From Lachnospiraceae bacterium (GTDB lineage: Bacteria; Bacillota; Clostridia; Lachnospirales; Lachnospiraceae): a DNA stretch of 60,639 bases. The first letter of the stretch is position 1. The number at the start of each line of letters is the position of its first letter. The stretch is taken from contig JAAUZD010000028.1 in assembly GCA_014804785.1 (NCBI GenBank), positions 1-60,639 of the forward strand. Reading direction: 5' to 3'. Below, piece by piece: positions 24,089 to 32,179 of this stretch. Both the position numbers and the translations under genes were made by a program. The notes under the pieces were generated by a model. It saw only the letters and a list, made by a program, of their open reading frames with translations. It did no database searches and was not told the origin of the DNA.

Positions 24089-24946
24089 ATGGCAAAGTCA
24101 GTATATGAGATGGTAACAGAAAGAATCATAAATCAATTAGAAAATAACATAATCCCGTGGCAAAAGCCCTGGACTGGAATAAGAAGCGGAGCATACAACC
24201 GTATTAGCAAGAAAAGCTATTCCTTATTAAATCAGATGCTTTTACAACACGAGGGTGAGTATGCTACTTATAAGCAATGGGAAAGTTTAGGCGGTCATGT
24301 TCGTAAGGGTGAGAAATCAGAAATAGTTGTGTTTTGGAAGATACAGCCAATTGAAGAATCAAAGGAAGATGGTACAAAGGAAGTAAAGCAGATACCTTTA
24401 TTAAGATACTTCAATGTGTTTCATATCTCACAGGTTGACGGTGTAGAACCATTATCAAAGGATGAATTAAAGGATATAGAACCAATAGAAAAAGCTGAAA
24501 GCATATTACACGACTATTGGACAAAGGAAAATATAATGGTTGAACATAAAGCCGGTGACGATGCTTATTACTCACCTAACCGTGATTTGATACATTTACC
24601 ACTGTTTGAACAATTTACAGACGCAAACGAGTATTATAGCACCGCATTTCATGAGTCAGTACACAGCACAATGAAAGAAACACGTTGCAACCGCGCGGAA
24701 GACAGAAAAGGAAAACTAGTCGCTTTCGGTAGTGAAGACTACAGCAAAGAGGAATTAGTTGCAGAAATCGGAAGCGCAAGCCTTATGAATATCATAGGAA
24801 TTGAGACAAATAGGAGTTTTAAAAATTCAAGTGCATATATTCAAGGTTGGCTTTCAAAGTTACGGAATGATGTTAAATTCATTGTATCGGCTTCAAGCAA
24901 GGCAGAAAAAGCGGTTGATTATATTTTAGGTGAAACATTAGCTTAA
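24089..24946 (+). CDS. ardC: ArdC-family antirestriction protein
   Basis: The ATG at 24089 is eight bases from GGAGG, giving 285 residues. The N-terminal half matches the ArdC ssDNA-binding domain (IIPWQKPWTGIRSGAYNRISKK, KQWESLGGHVRKGEKS), and the C-terminal half is a zincin with HESVH at 188-192 and a downstream EELVAEIGSA. ArdC protects incoming single-stranded DNA during conjugation. Its presence supports horizontal transfer of the element. It is divergent from the 23.8-20.2 kb gene run and has its own operators. Confidence 0.85.
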   Translation: MAKSVYEMVTERIINQLENNIIPWQKPWTGIRSGAYNRISKKSYSLLNQMLLQHEGEYATYKQWESLGGHVRKGEKSEIVVFWKIQPIEESKEDGTKEVKQIPLLRYFNVFHISQVDGVEPLSKDELKDIEPIEKAESILHDYWTKENIMVEHKAGDDAYYSPNRDLIHLPLFEQFTDANEYYSTAFHESVHSTMKETRCNRAEDRKGKLVAFGSEDYSKEELVAEIGSASLMNIIGIETNRSFKNSSAYIQGWLSKLRNDVKFIVSASSKAEKAVDYILGETLA

Positions 24947-24958
24947 TCGTAAAAAAAA

Positions 24959-24986
24959 GGGTGTAACCGTTGAAATGGCTACACCC
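24959..24986 (+). terminator. hairpin after ardC
   Basis: GGGTGTA-CC pairs with GG-TACACCC (24959-24986). A run of A precedes it, so it may be bidirectional; the small downstream gene could be expressed by readthrough. Confidence 0.5.
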
Positions 24987-25014
24987 TGAATATAAAAAAA
25001 GGAAGGTAAACAAC

Positions 25015-25185
25015 ATGAAATCATATACTATTTTTTATGATTATAACGGCAAAACATATTCAAATGTATGGGAAGCGGAAAACTTGGAAGATGCAATCAT
25101 GGACGCAAAATACCAATTAGAAGATTGTAAAACAGGTTATACAGTACTTGAGGATATGACAAGGGAACTAAAGGAAAATTGGTAA
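25015..25185 (+). CDS. hypothetical protein, 56 aa
   Basis: The ATG follows AAAAGGAAGG. A small alpha/beta protein (SYTIFYDYNGKTYSNVWEAENLEDAIMDAKYQLEDC broken in two) of the kind common next to antirestriction genes. Function unknown. Terminator follows at once. Confidence 0.65.
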   Translation: MKSYTIFYDYNGKTYSNVWEAENLEDAIMDAKYQLEDCKTGYTVLEDMTRELKENW

Positions 25186-25208
25186 ACAGATAATCAATAA
25201 TATATTAT

Positions 25209-25245
25209 AAAGGCTATGAGTTTTGACGCTCGTAGCCTTTTTTTA
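25209..25245 (+). terminator. strong terminator
   Basis: AAAGGCTATGAG (25209-25220) pairs with CTCGTAGCCTTT (25229-25240), followed by T7. Confidence 0.8.
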
Positions 25246-25530
25246 GGCTTAAATCGGGCTTGTAATTGCGTTTGTGATAATTTATGGCTTGATGGGCTTA
25301 AAATGGCTAAATGGGCTTGTAGTCGTGATGTATGATAAGGATTATTGTAGGTTATGGCAACAGGTGTATTATGATAGGCGGTAGGTAGTAAAGAGTGTAC
25401 TAGGGTATATTTACATTTTGTTTCAAACACTTTATTCTGGTAAAGCCCACAGCTGTTCCGCTCATACGTCACTCAGCTTTTGGAACCTACCGAACTGGAT
25501 ATATAGCCAAATCATATTTTATTAATTAGA
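25246..25530. other. 285-bp gap
   Basis: The stretch is rich in repeated GGGCTT and GGCT pieces near 25250-25320, and a minus-strand frame of 92 codons has no start signal. Nothing else is seen. Confidence 0.4.
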
Positions 25531-26061
25531 CTATACATTATCATTTTTTAATTTTCTTTCAAAAATAAGCACATCCTCACAAGCTGTTGAATTAATTCCA
25601 AGTCCTAATAAGCTTATCGCACTTTTTCCTAATTCATTAGAGTAAATAGTATGTAATCTCCATCCATTCGCAGCATGTTCCTGCAATATTCGATTCATTT
25701 GCTCTTTATCTACCAACCCATGTTCTTTATTTAGAATGGTTACAATATCATATTCATATAATCCAACTGTATTGAGCGCGTAGGACTGTTTATTATGTTC
25801 TTCAGCTATTAATCTATTTTCTTCACCCAGCAATTGTTCATATGTCACTCCCAACTCACTAAGCTTTCTGTCTATAACATCATTTAAATAATCCTTTGCT
25901 TTATCTGTTGCATTTTTCAAATTCTCTGATTTTTTAAAATAATGTATCATTTCTTTATTACTATTTCTTAATTTAGAAAGCTTCCCGAAACAATCTTCAC
26001 ACATCTGAATACCAGAAATCATTCTTCCTTTTCCAATATTCCCACATATTTCGCAAATCAT
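25531..26061 (-). CDS. zinc-finger protein with C-terminal DUF4177-like domain
   Basis: It starts behind GGAGGAATAAAG. The N-terminus has a zinc motif (CEICGNIGKG ... QMCEDCFG). A helical linker of 70 residues follows. The C-terminal 65 residues (YEYDIVTILNKEHGLVDKE ... HAANGWRLHTIYSNELG) match DUF4177 well. Function unknown; it may be a membrane-free sensor or adaptor. Single gene. Confidence 0.7.
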   Translation of the reverse strand: MICEICGNIGKGRMISGIQMCEDCFGKLSKLRNSNKEMIHYFKKSENLKNATDKAKDYLNDVIDRKLSELGVTYEQLLGEENRLIAEEHNKQSYALNTVGLYEYDIVTILNKEHGLVDKEQMNRILQEHAANGWRLHTIYSNELGKSAISLLGLGINSTACEDVLIFERKLKNDNV

Positions 26062-26132
26062 CTTTATTCCTCCATACTACAATTATAGTGATAATAGGTG
26101 TAAAATTTATGATTTTTCCTTATAAGGGGGTA

Positions 26133-26435
26133 AGGGGGCTATGTTTCCATTCAAAAGTAGAAACTGCATATATACGGGTATACCCTCTATATAAATACGC
26201 CCTCTAAATAACCCCTACACCTCTAATAGTCAAACGTACATCTTATAATTTCAGACATAACAAAATTACCCTAACAATTTATCACTTGCAATCATTCCGT
26301 CCGAAATTTAAAGACACATCATTGATTACAAAGCAAGAATGGGATGTCTGCATGGGCTGACTGTACAGAGGGGAGGGGGTATGTTTCCATCTGAAAATTT
26401 TAAGTACCTACTATATGGAATGTACCCTATATAAA
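26133..26435. repeat. two imperfect direct repeats of about 63 bp in a 460-bp gap
   Basis: Copies at about 26133-26195 and 26373-26435, 240 bases apart, share GGGGG-CTATGTTTCCAT and end with TACCCT(C)TATATAAA. The rest differs. The whole gap 26062-26522 has no gene. The repeats could be binding sites, an origin or an oriT; nothing identifies which. Confidence 0.5.
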
Positions 26436-26522
26436 CATCTAATTTCATTGACTATTATTCTGAAAAAATATTTTAATTTTTTAATAGTTTAATGTTAATC
26501 CTTCTCTTGATAGGTTATTGAC

Positions 26523-27245
26523 TTACCATTTTGAGTTTGATGGGGGTAGACTAATTTTCCTCATCTTAACATCCGTACCATACTTTTTATCAATCTTTTT
26601 CACCATATGTTCTTTCCATTTTTGCATAATTCGATTGTGCTTGGAATCTTTTGTCAAGGGAATAGGACTGCCATTCGCTATATATAGATCATAATCTTGC
26701 TGGTATAAATGTCCTATCCATTCGCCATATTTTTTCCACCTTCTATTATTTAATTGTATCTCTAAAATCACTTGAAAATCATTTACTAACCTTAAATTTC
26801 TCCAAAAAGTTCTAAATAATATATGTTTATTATAACGCTGTTGTGGCTTTAACGGAAAAGATATAGTATCACTTTTTATAATATCAAAAAGCGAATCACC
26901 TCGTACATTAAAATCAAATTTCTTTTTATCTTGAGAAATTAATTCAAAATCACCTGTTGCAAATTCAAAATAATGAAGATGTCCCTTTATTTGATATATC
27001 AGCTTTAAACGCATATTAGTAACAAGTCCCATAGAATTACTAATATTAATAATTTCCATCGGAACAAAGAATTGTATCTCAAACCTATTTCCTTCATCCC
27101 ATTCATGTATTCCCATATGGATATTTTGTAAAATTACAGCAATCTTAAATTTATCATAATAACTCTTCCATATTGTCCAAATTGGAGGAATTAACACAAT
27201 GGTGCCTAATATCAGTTGCAACAAGAAGTCATTGTTTCCGTCCAT
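26523..27245 (-). CDS. N-terminally anchored membrane protein, 240 aa
   Basis: One hydrophobic segment at residues 7-25 (FLLQLILGTIVLIPPIWTI) is followed by a soluble domain with a beta-rich core and a basic C-terminal end. Start behind AAAGGTGAC. No family is recognised. It lies 197 bases downstream of the TIR gene in the same direction and could be its membrane partner or target, as in two-gene defence systems; that is inference. Confidence 0.6.
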   Translation of the reverse strand: MDGNNDFLLQLILGTIVLIPPIWTIWKSYYDKFKIAVILQNIHMGIHEWDEGNRFEIQFFVPMEIINISNSMGLVTNMRLKLIYQIKGHLHYFEFATGDFELISQDKKKFDFNVRGDSLFDIIKSDTISFPLKPQQRYNKHILFRTFWRNLRLVNDFQVILEIQLNNRRWKKYGEWIGHLYQQDYDLYIANGSPIPLTKDSKHNRIMQKWKEHMVKKIDKKYGTDVKMRKISLPPSNSKW

Positions 27246-27441
27246 GTTGTCACCTTTCTAAAGTATCTTGAATATTTTTTTTAATCCAAATTTTTTAATT
27301 CTTATGTTAAATATTTATGCTGCGATATAAATATATAAATATCTTTAATACAGCATAATAAATAATAAACATTTTTATTTAAAATAAATTATCTCCCTTA
27401 AATCTAAGATTTTATTAGCATTTACACCATTCTAATTTTAT

Positions 27442-28548
27442 CTAGCTTTCCAATTTGTAGATTATGCCAGATATATACAAACATTGTACAAAATCAATTA
27501 CATCACTAATATTTATCTCTTTTAACTCGAAACGTATATTCAATGCGGTTTGATTTCTATTATAAAAATAACCATCATAAACATACCAACAAATTTTTTC
27601 TTTATATTTGAAATAGCGTGATGATTGTGAATACCCTAAATATTCTATTTCAGATACTATTGATGAAATCTGTTCTAAATCAGACCAGCAATCATATTGG
27701 CTTTTGTTTATTTCTAAATTCAATGTCATAGATTGTATTCCTACAAAATTAAGTAAATTGATTAATAATTCAAAAGATTCTTTGAAATTGTGATTTGCTA
27801 TAAAAAGCATAATGCTATGATCAATTTTTATAAGTCTATTATCTTGTATGTCTTCTTTTTCACCAAAATCAATTATTTTTATTCCCTTTACCAACAATTC
27901 GCCGGCAAAAAAAGAATACTTAATCCTATTTTTATCAAGATACTTCTTAACCTCAGCAAAGAATTTTTCTACTTTACTATTAAATAATTCACTATCTTTT
28001 TTTATTTCAGCAACTGAAAAAATCCTACTACTTTCTATATATCCGCACTTAATAATATTAGAAAAATCAAAGTCATTTTTTTCAAAAGATTTAGTATTAT
28101 TTATTTGACAGTAGTCTACCTCATTAAACTTTCCTTTAAAAGACAAATCAAATCTCTTATTTATGACAGATATAAAATTATCTAAGCTATCGCAGGATAA
28201 TATATCAAACCCTTGCAATAAATTAAGTGGTGCTTTCAATTCTCCTATATGTACACCTATTCCTACTGGAATCACTTCAATTCCTTTTGCATAAGCAAAA
28301 CCAGCCTCAAAATAGATCCAGTCTGATTTTATTGAATTAGGCGTCACAAAAATGAACATAATTTGAGCATTTTTAAGTCCTTCTTCTATTTTACCCACCC
28401 AATTCCTTCCAAGTGGAATACTTTGTCCATCACTAGACATAAAAACAGTCATAACTCCACCTGTTATATCAACGATTTTTTCTTTTATTGGCAAAATTAA
28501 ATCTCTGTCTTTGCTAGAATGACTAAAAAATATTGTTGGTTTTTCCAT
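27442..28548 (-). CDS. TIR-domain protein, candidate NADase effector
   Basis: Residues 1-130 are a bacterial TIR domain: TIFFSHSSKDRDL (5-17), a GQSIPLGRNW loop, IMFIFVTPNSIKSDW and Glu81 in WIYFEAGFAYAKG, the usual catalytic position for NAD cleavage. The C-terminal 240 residues are unrecognised, mixed alpha/beta, and may sense a signal. TIR proteins act in phage defence (Thoeris and others) and elsewhere. It starts behind CGAGGAATATAA. The membrane protein gene downstream may be a partner. No ThsA or other named partner is present. Confidence 0.8.
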   Translation of the reverse strand: MEKPTIFFSHSSKDRDLILPIKEKIVDITGGVMTVFMSSDGQSIPLGRNWVGKIEEGLKNAQIMFIFVTPNSIKSDWIYFEAGFAYAKGIEVIPVGIGVHIGELKAPLNLLQGFDILSCDSLDNFISVINKRFDLSFKGKFNEVDYCQINNTKSFEKNDFDFSNIIKCGYIESSRIFSVAEIKKDSELFNSKVEKFFAEVKKYLDKNRIKYSFFAGELLVKGIKIIDFGEKEDIQDNRLIKIDHSIMLFIANHNFKESFELLINLLNFVGIQSMTLNLEINKSQYDCWSDLEQISSIVSEIEYLGYSQSSRYFKYKEKICWYVYDGYFYNRNQTALNIRFELKEINISDVIDFVQCLYISGIIYKLES

Positions 28549-28712
28549 TTATATTCCTCGCTTAATTTTATATCTTGTTATATAAAATAATCATTTTATT
28601 ATATATCTTTTTTCATTATTCTCTTAATAACAAAATAATATCTTTTATGACAAAATATGTAAACGCTCCAATCATTCCTCTACACATTACCTATAATTCA
28701 CCAGTCGTAAAA

Positions 28713-28746
28713 AAGGCACACCAGACTTTTGCATCCGATATGCCTT
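28713..28746 (-). terminator. terminator of the HNH gene
   Basis: AAGGCA (28713-28718) pairs with TGCCTT (28741-28746); on minus the stem is followed by T7. Confidence 0.65.
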
Positions 28747-28762
28747 AAATTCAAATCACTTT

Positions 28763-29767
28763 CTACTCTTCTATATATGGTTTTACTTCATATCTCAACA
28801 GCGCATCATATACCTTCTTTGGCACTTTATTCTTATACTTATCAGCCATGATCAATATATCAGCCTGTTTATGCCACTTATATTCCTCAAATGCTTCTTC
28901 TGGTGTATTCCAATAGGACAATCGAATCACTTCATCATGTCCACACGGTTTAATTTGACCATAATACATTTTCAAACTACTGTCATATCTCACCCCTAAA
29001 GGCAAATCTATTTTTGCTCTTTTCCATTTAGGCAATCTATGCTTCTTACAATTAGAAAGCATGGTATTCAATGTCTGAGGAATGATACAACACTTATCAG
29101 GTGCATATTCCTTATTACCGGGGAACAGTAAATCTTTATCTACTGCCATTGATTCACCGTTACATTCATAATATTCAGAACTCCACCACTCTGCAAAAGA
29201 ATCTTTATTATATCTCCATAAATCGCACATAAATGAACCATTGTTTTCTTTATAGCATCTGATATAAATACCATTCCAGATTGAATATGCTGTATTTGAT
29301 TTCAGCGTGATATATGGTATGTATTCCTGCTGTCTGCCTAATTCTTCTACAAGCATAATTTCACGCTGTAAATCTATATACTCTTCATTATTTACCCAAA
29401 TAAGATTCCTGTAATAGCAATTATTCTTATTCCGGTCAATATGCCATATCTTATTGCAGCCATCGGGCTTTTCAAGGAAATGCTCTGCCACCAATTTATC
29501 TGTATAGGTTTCAATTTTTTTATCAACTCCGCTGAGAGTATAATGCGCATACCCTGTTTTATGCATACGGAAATCACCATGTAGATTATTTACTGGTCTT
29601 CCATAATTAGAAATCCAGTAGTTATTTGTACCATTCACCAATACAAACACTTCATCATCAGCAATCAATTCTATACCTGATTTCTTGATATCTAATACTC
29701 TTTTATCTGCTATGGACAGATATTCTTTAAATTCTTTTCGTTGTTCTAATTTCTTTTTACTACTCAT
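28763..29767 (-). CDS. HNH endonuclease with NUMOD4-like motif
   Basis: The 334-residue protein has a NUMOD4-like part (YWISNYGRPVNN) and an HNH_3 core (AEHFLEKPDGCNKIWHIDRNKN, then CYYRNLIWV) with the His of the first H and the NKNN zinc/metal residues. The C-terminal half has an AP2-like DNA-binding repeat (KIDLPLGVRYDSSLKMYYGQI). This is the layout of phage homing endonucleases. It stands alone with its own terminator and no obvious intron or intein nearby. The start has only a distant AGGAAG. Confidence 0.8.
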   Translation of the reverse strand: MSSKKKLEQRKEFKEYLSIADKRVLDIKKSGIELIADDEVFVLVNGTNNYWISNYGRPVNNLHGDFRMHKTGYAHYTLSGVDKKIETYTDKLVAEHFLEKPDGCNKIWHIDRNKNNCYYRNLIWVNNEEYIDLQREIMLVEELGRQQEYIPYITLKSNTAYSIWNGIYIRCYKENNGSFMCDLWRYNKDSFAEWWSSEYYECNGESMAVDKDLLFPGNKEYAPDKCCIIPQTLNTMLSNCKKHRLPKWKRAKIDLPLGVRYDSSLKMYYGQIKPCGHDEVIRLSYWNTPEEAFEEYKWHKQADILIMADKYKNKVPKKVYDALLRYEVKPYIEE

Positions 29768-29839
29768 TGCTACTTACTTATAATACTTCCTTTCGATATG
29801 ATAATAGATAGCATTCGCTTAGATACGAACACTAAAAGA

Positions 29840-29855
29840 GAGCCAGAACCGGCTC
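29840..29855 (-). terminator. hairpin downstream of the HU gene
   Basis: GAGCC-GGTTCT-GGCTC (read on minus) followed by TCTTTTAG, about 340 bases beyond the HU gene. A CCCCAC-AA-GTGGGG palindrome lies between at 29956-29969. The gap 29768-30077 holds nothing else. Confidence 0.45.
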
Positions 29856-30077
29856 CCGATTTAATCTATATTTAGTTGTACATTGCCAAAATTGGCGATT
29901 TCTCAATTCTGTGTAACCGTGATATAACAACACCAAAATGGGAGACACTGATTTCCCCACAAGTGGGGGGTATTATAAATCAAACACTTTATAACGTTTG
30001 CTTAGAAGTACACACCAGTTTCCCACGAAAGCCATCGAATCATGGGTATGTAACGAAACATTACCTACCTTGATAAT

Positions 30078-30191
30078 TCATAATGGCAACAGTCGGTGCC
30101 ATAATGCCACAATAATAAATTCTGCTACCATAGTCATACTTTTCATAAAATCGCATTCAGCGCGCTGTTTGACTCTGTTATTTGATTCCAT
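30078..30191 (-). CDS. candidate small protein, 37 aa
   Basis: ATG at 30191 with a GAGAGGACT about eleven bases upstream, seven bases after the HU stop. The peptide ESNNRVKQRAECDFMKSMTM then VAEFIIVALWHRLLPL has a C-terminal hydrophobic helix. No family; it may be a chance frame. Confidence 0.35.
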   Translation of the reverse strand: MESNNRVKQRAECDFMKSMTMVAEFIIVALWHRLLPL

Positions 30192-30197
30192 ATGTAC

Positions 30198-30491
30198 TCA
30201 GTCCTCTCTCTGCATTTCTTCTATCTTTTTAGATAATGTCCTGCTTGGATAAAACTTCATCTTTTTGTGCTCCGGTATGATACATTCGCCTCCTAATGGT
30301 AATCTGCCCTTTCTGCCTTCTAACGTTTTCATTTCAAATCTTCCAAAGTTATTAAACATTACCTTTTCATTTTCACTCATACAATCTATGAGCGTTTCAA
30401 TGAACAATTCTACTCCCTGTCTTGCAGCTTTCTTAGTAATACCGCCTGTTTCTGCCATTCTGTCTATGAATTCTTTCTTCAATACTGACAT
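30198..30491 (-). CDS. HU/IHF-family DNA-binding protein
   Basis: 97 residues with the HU pattern: LKKEFIDRMAETGGITKKAA, VELFIETL, NNFGRFEMKT and the arm RKGRLPLGGECIIPEHKKMKFYPS. HU bends DNA and assists replication, recombination and packaging. RBS GAAGGGAG. It is probably element-specific and may assist the recombinase. It lies downstream of the gp10-like and cold-shock genes in a run. Confidence 0.85.
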   Translation of the reverse strand: MSVLKKEFIDRMAETGGITKKAARQGVELFIETLIDCMSENEKVMFNNFGRFEMKTLEGRKGRLPLGGECIIPEHKKMKFYPSRTLSKKIEEMQRED

Positions 30492-30506
30492 AATATTTCT
30501 CCCTTC

Positions 30507-30944
30507 TTATGTTCTTACCGATATTCCATGACTTTTCAAATATTCGATTGCTAATTTTAAAAGTTCACCATTATTAATAGTTTCATCCAAAGTGTCCTGC
30601 CATACATGGGGCTTGTGGTCTACTTCCATGCCACCATGCAATCCATCATCAGCCCACTTTACCACTTGATATCCTGTTACACCTTTATAACTATTCAAGG
30701 AATCATAATCAATGTATACGCTTGCTTTTACACCGCCTTTATATGGGTGTGCATCTACCTTTACCGCTGAGTAGAGAAAATCTTTTGTTCTCTGATAACT
30801 TGTCGGATCATACCCCAAATAATAATCCTGTAGGAAATAATTTAATGTTTCGTGTACCCTGTCTGCCAACTGGTCAGTCATTTTTAATAATACCGGCTGT
30901 AGTGCTTTGTTAAGTTCTTTTATGTTTTTTACATGTATTGCCAT
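30507..30944 (-). CDS. hypothetical protein, weak HK97-gp10-like character
   Basis: 145 residues, starting at an ATG with a poor ribosome-binding site inside the cold-shock frame (35-base overlap). The pattern (LADRVHETLNYFLQDYYLGYDPTSYQRTKDFLYSAV ... HKPHVWQDTLDETI split in parts) resembles minor tail proteins of the gp10 type, but the match is weak and no other tail genes are near. The call is tentative. Confidence 0.5.
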   Translation of the reverse strand: MAIHVKNIKELNKALQPVLLKMTDQLADRVHETLNYFLQDYYLGYDPTSYQRTKDFLYSAVKVDAHPYKGGVKASVYIDYDSLNSYKGVTGYQVVKWADDGLHGGMEVDHKPHVWQDTLDETINNGELLKLAIEYLKSHGISVRT

Positions 30945-31161
30945 ATTTTCTTTTTCTTTCTGGAGCATCTATTACTACAACATTTTTTACATTGTAATCG
31001 CTCCGGTCATTCTGAAATGGTTTGAAGGATACAAAATAACCAGGATCAATGTATTCTCCATTTAGTTTTGAATGATGGATGAAATATGTGTTACCATCTT
31101 CACCACGAATAAACCCAAATCCCCTGTCACGGAAATATTTAGTTACTCTACCATATATTAT
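30910..31161 (-). CDS. cold-shock domain protein with an apparent AUA start
   Basis: The frame IIYGRVTKYFRDRGFGFIRG then NTYFIHHSKL carries both RNA-binding motifs of a cold-shock domain (RGFGFI, YFIHH). An AAGGAGG lies seven bases before ATA at 31161, but no ATG, GTG or TTG exists in frame before the domain. The gene either uses AUA, rare in bacteria, or is a recently inactivated copy in which ATG changed to ATA. It has a basic C-terminal tail and overlaps the next gene by 35 bases. Confidence 0.55.
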   Translation of the reverse strand: MIYGRVTKYFRDRGFGFIRGEDGNTYFIHHSKLNGEYIDPGYFVSFKPFQNDRSDYNVKNVVVIDAPERKRKYGNTCKKHKRT

Positions 31162-31805
31162 TTTAAGCCCTCCTTGTTGGTTTGTTATTGCTATGAAATT
31201 GTCATTTTAAGTTGGATAGGATTATGATTATGGAATGCCCCTGTGACGTTCTGTAAGGCTCATACAGACGTTTTAGGATTGATTGTGTGGAATTATTAGA
31301 TTGATTATTCAGGCATCAAAATAAGCCCACTATCAATCATATTTCTATAACCGATAATGGACTTATGCATGTGTCCAAATATTCATTTATGGGTATTCTT
31401 ATTCGTACCAAACTCTTTTATGTGGCTACTACACAACTACACAATCACTACACAATTATGCCATTGAGATATATGGATTTGTATAGAGATATATGCTACT
31501 TCAAAACTGCTCAAGCATTGATTGTATAAGGCTTTATAGAGATACATGGAGATATATAAAAAAACATGAAATCGGCACTCAAATTACGATTCCTAGTTTC
31601 ATTTTATCTTAATCTCCTTTAGATTTTCTCTCTTGAATTCGACAGAATTCAGGATTTTTATAAGCTTTTGCCTTTCAAAACAGAGCCTCAATATCTATGG
31701 TAGTATAGCATATCAATGCTTAAAAGTAAATTTCGGAATTATTATATTTAAAATAAAGAAAGTTTCCACGAGAAATTTCTGCTAAGGTTCTCTAACATTC
31801 CAAAA
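31162..31805. other. gap of about 640 bp with short repeats
   Basis: No gene is seen. Read on minus, TGTGTAGT occurs three times in 26 bases near 31425-31455, and GAGATATAT/GAGATACAT recurs near 31475-31560. A TGAATTC-GACA-GAATTCA palindrome lies near 31638-31655. The repeats could be iterons, recombinase arm sites or chance in AT-rich DNA. Confidence 0.4.
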
Positions 31806-31962
31806 TCATTTGTTCTCTTTGCCAGTGGTGTTGATTTCCCTGCTTTCAGCCTGCATAAGAAATTTGTAGTGCGCATCCTTTTCAGCATTAATATTTAATT
31901 CAATCAGTTGCCCTTTCGGTACAAGAATCCTTCACTCCATATATTCTTATGTTATCTTTCAT
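31806..31962 (-). pseudogene. degenerate small gene at the element's right edge
   Basis: GGAGTTTT precedes ATG at 31962 and codes KDNIRIYGVK before a stop; a shift gives ILVPKGQLIELNINAEKD then AHYKFLMQAESREINTTGKENK to a stop at 31806. The two pieces may be one broken gene. No family is recognised. Confidence 0.3.
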
Positions 31963-32020
31963 AAAACTCCTTTGTCTACAAATATCAATGGATTCCCACC
32001 GCCGTATTACTGACAGAAAA

Positions 32021-32045
32021 GGCAGAGACTCAAGTAGTCCCTGCC
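32021..32045 (-). terminator. terminator of the murE-rsgA operon
   Basis: GGCAGGGACT-ACTTG-AGTCTCTGCC (read on minus, one bulge-like mismatch) followed by TTTTCTG. It marks the chromosomal edge. Confidence 0.75.
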
Positions 32046-32051
32046 ATCTGT

Positions 32052-32119
32052 TAACTCGCTCACTTATGGGCTGTGCATCACACACTTATAACTCGCTCAT
32101 TTATAAGGCTGTGCATCAC
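32052..32119. repeat. two tandem repeats of about 30 bp, period 37
   Basis: TAACTCGCTCA.TTAT ... GGCTGTGCATCAC occurs at 32052-32081 and 32089-32119 with three differences, between the rsgA stop and its terminator. They may be a duplicated integration target or a repetitive element. Confidence 0.65.
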
Positions 32120-32179
32120 CTACTACATTTAGTATATACTAATTTTTTAAAATTACAACTCAAAAAATAATATTAGGCT

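Noticed and set aside
25194-25472. Minus-strand 92-codon frame
   Set aside because: Overlaps a strong plus-strand terminator, lacks a ribosome-binding site and has a low-complexity sequence.
28763-29767. Group I intron or intein hosting the HNH gene
   Set aside because: No intron core, splice-site context or split host gene is visible around it.
30507-30944. Prophage structural module
   Set aside because: A single weak gp10-like match with no capsid, portal, terminase or tail genes in the window.
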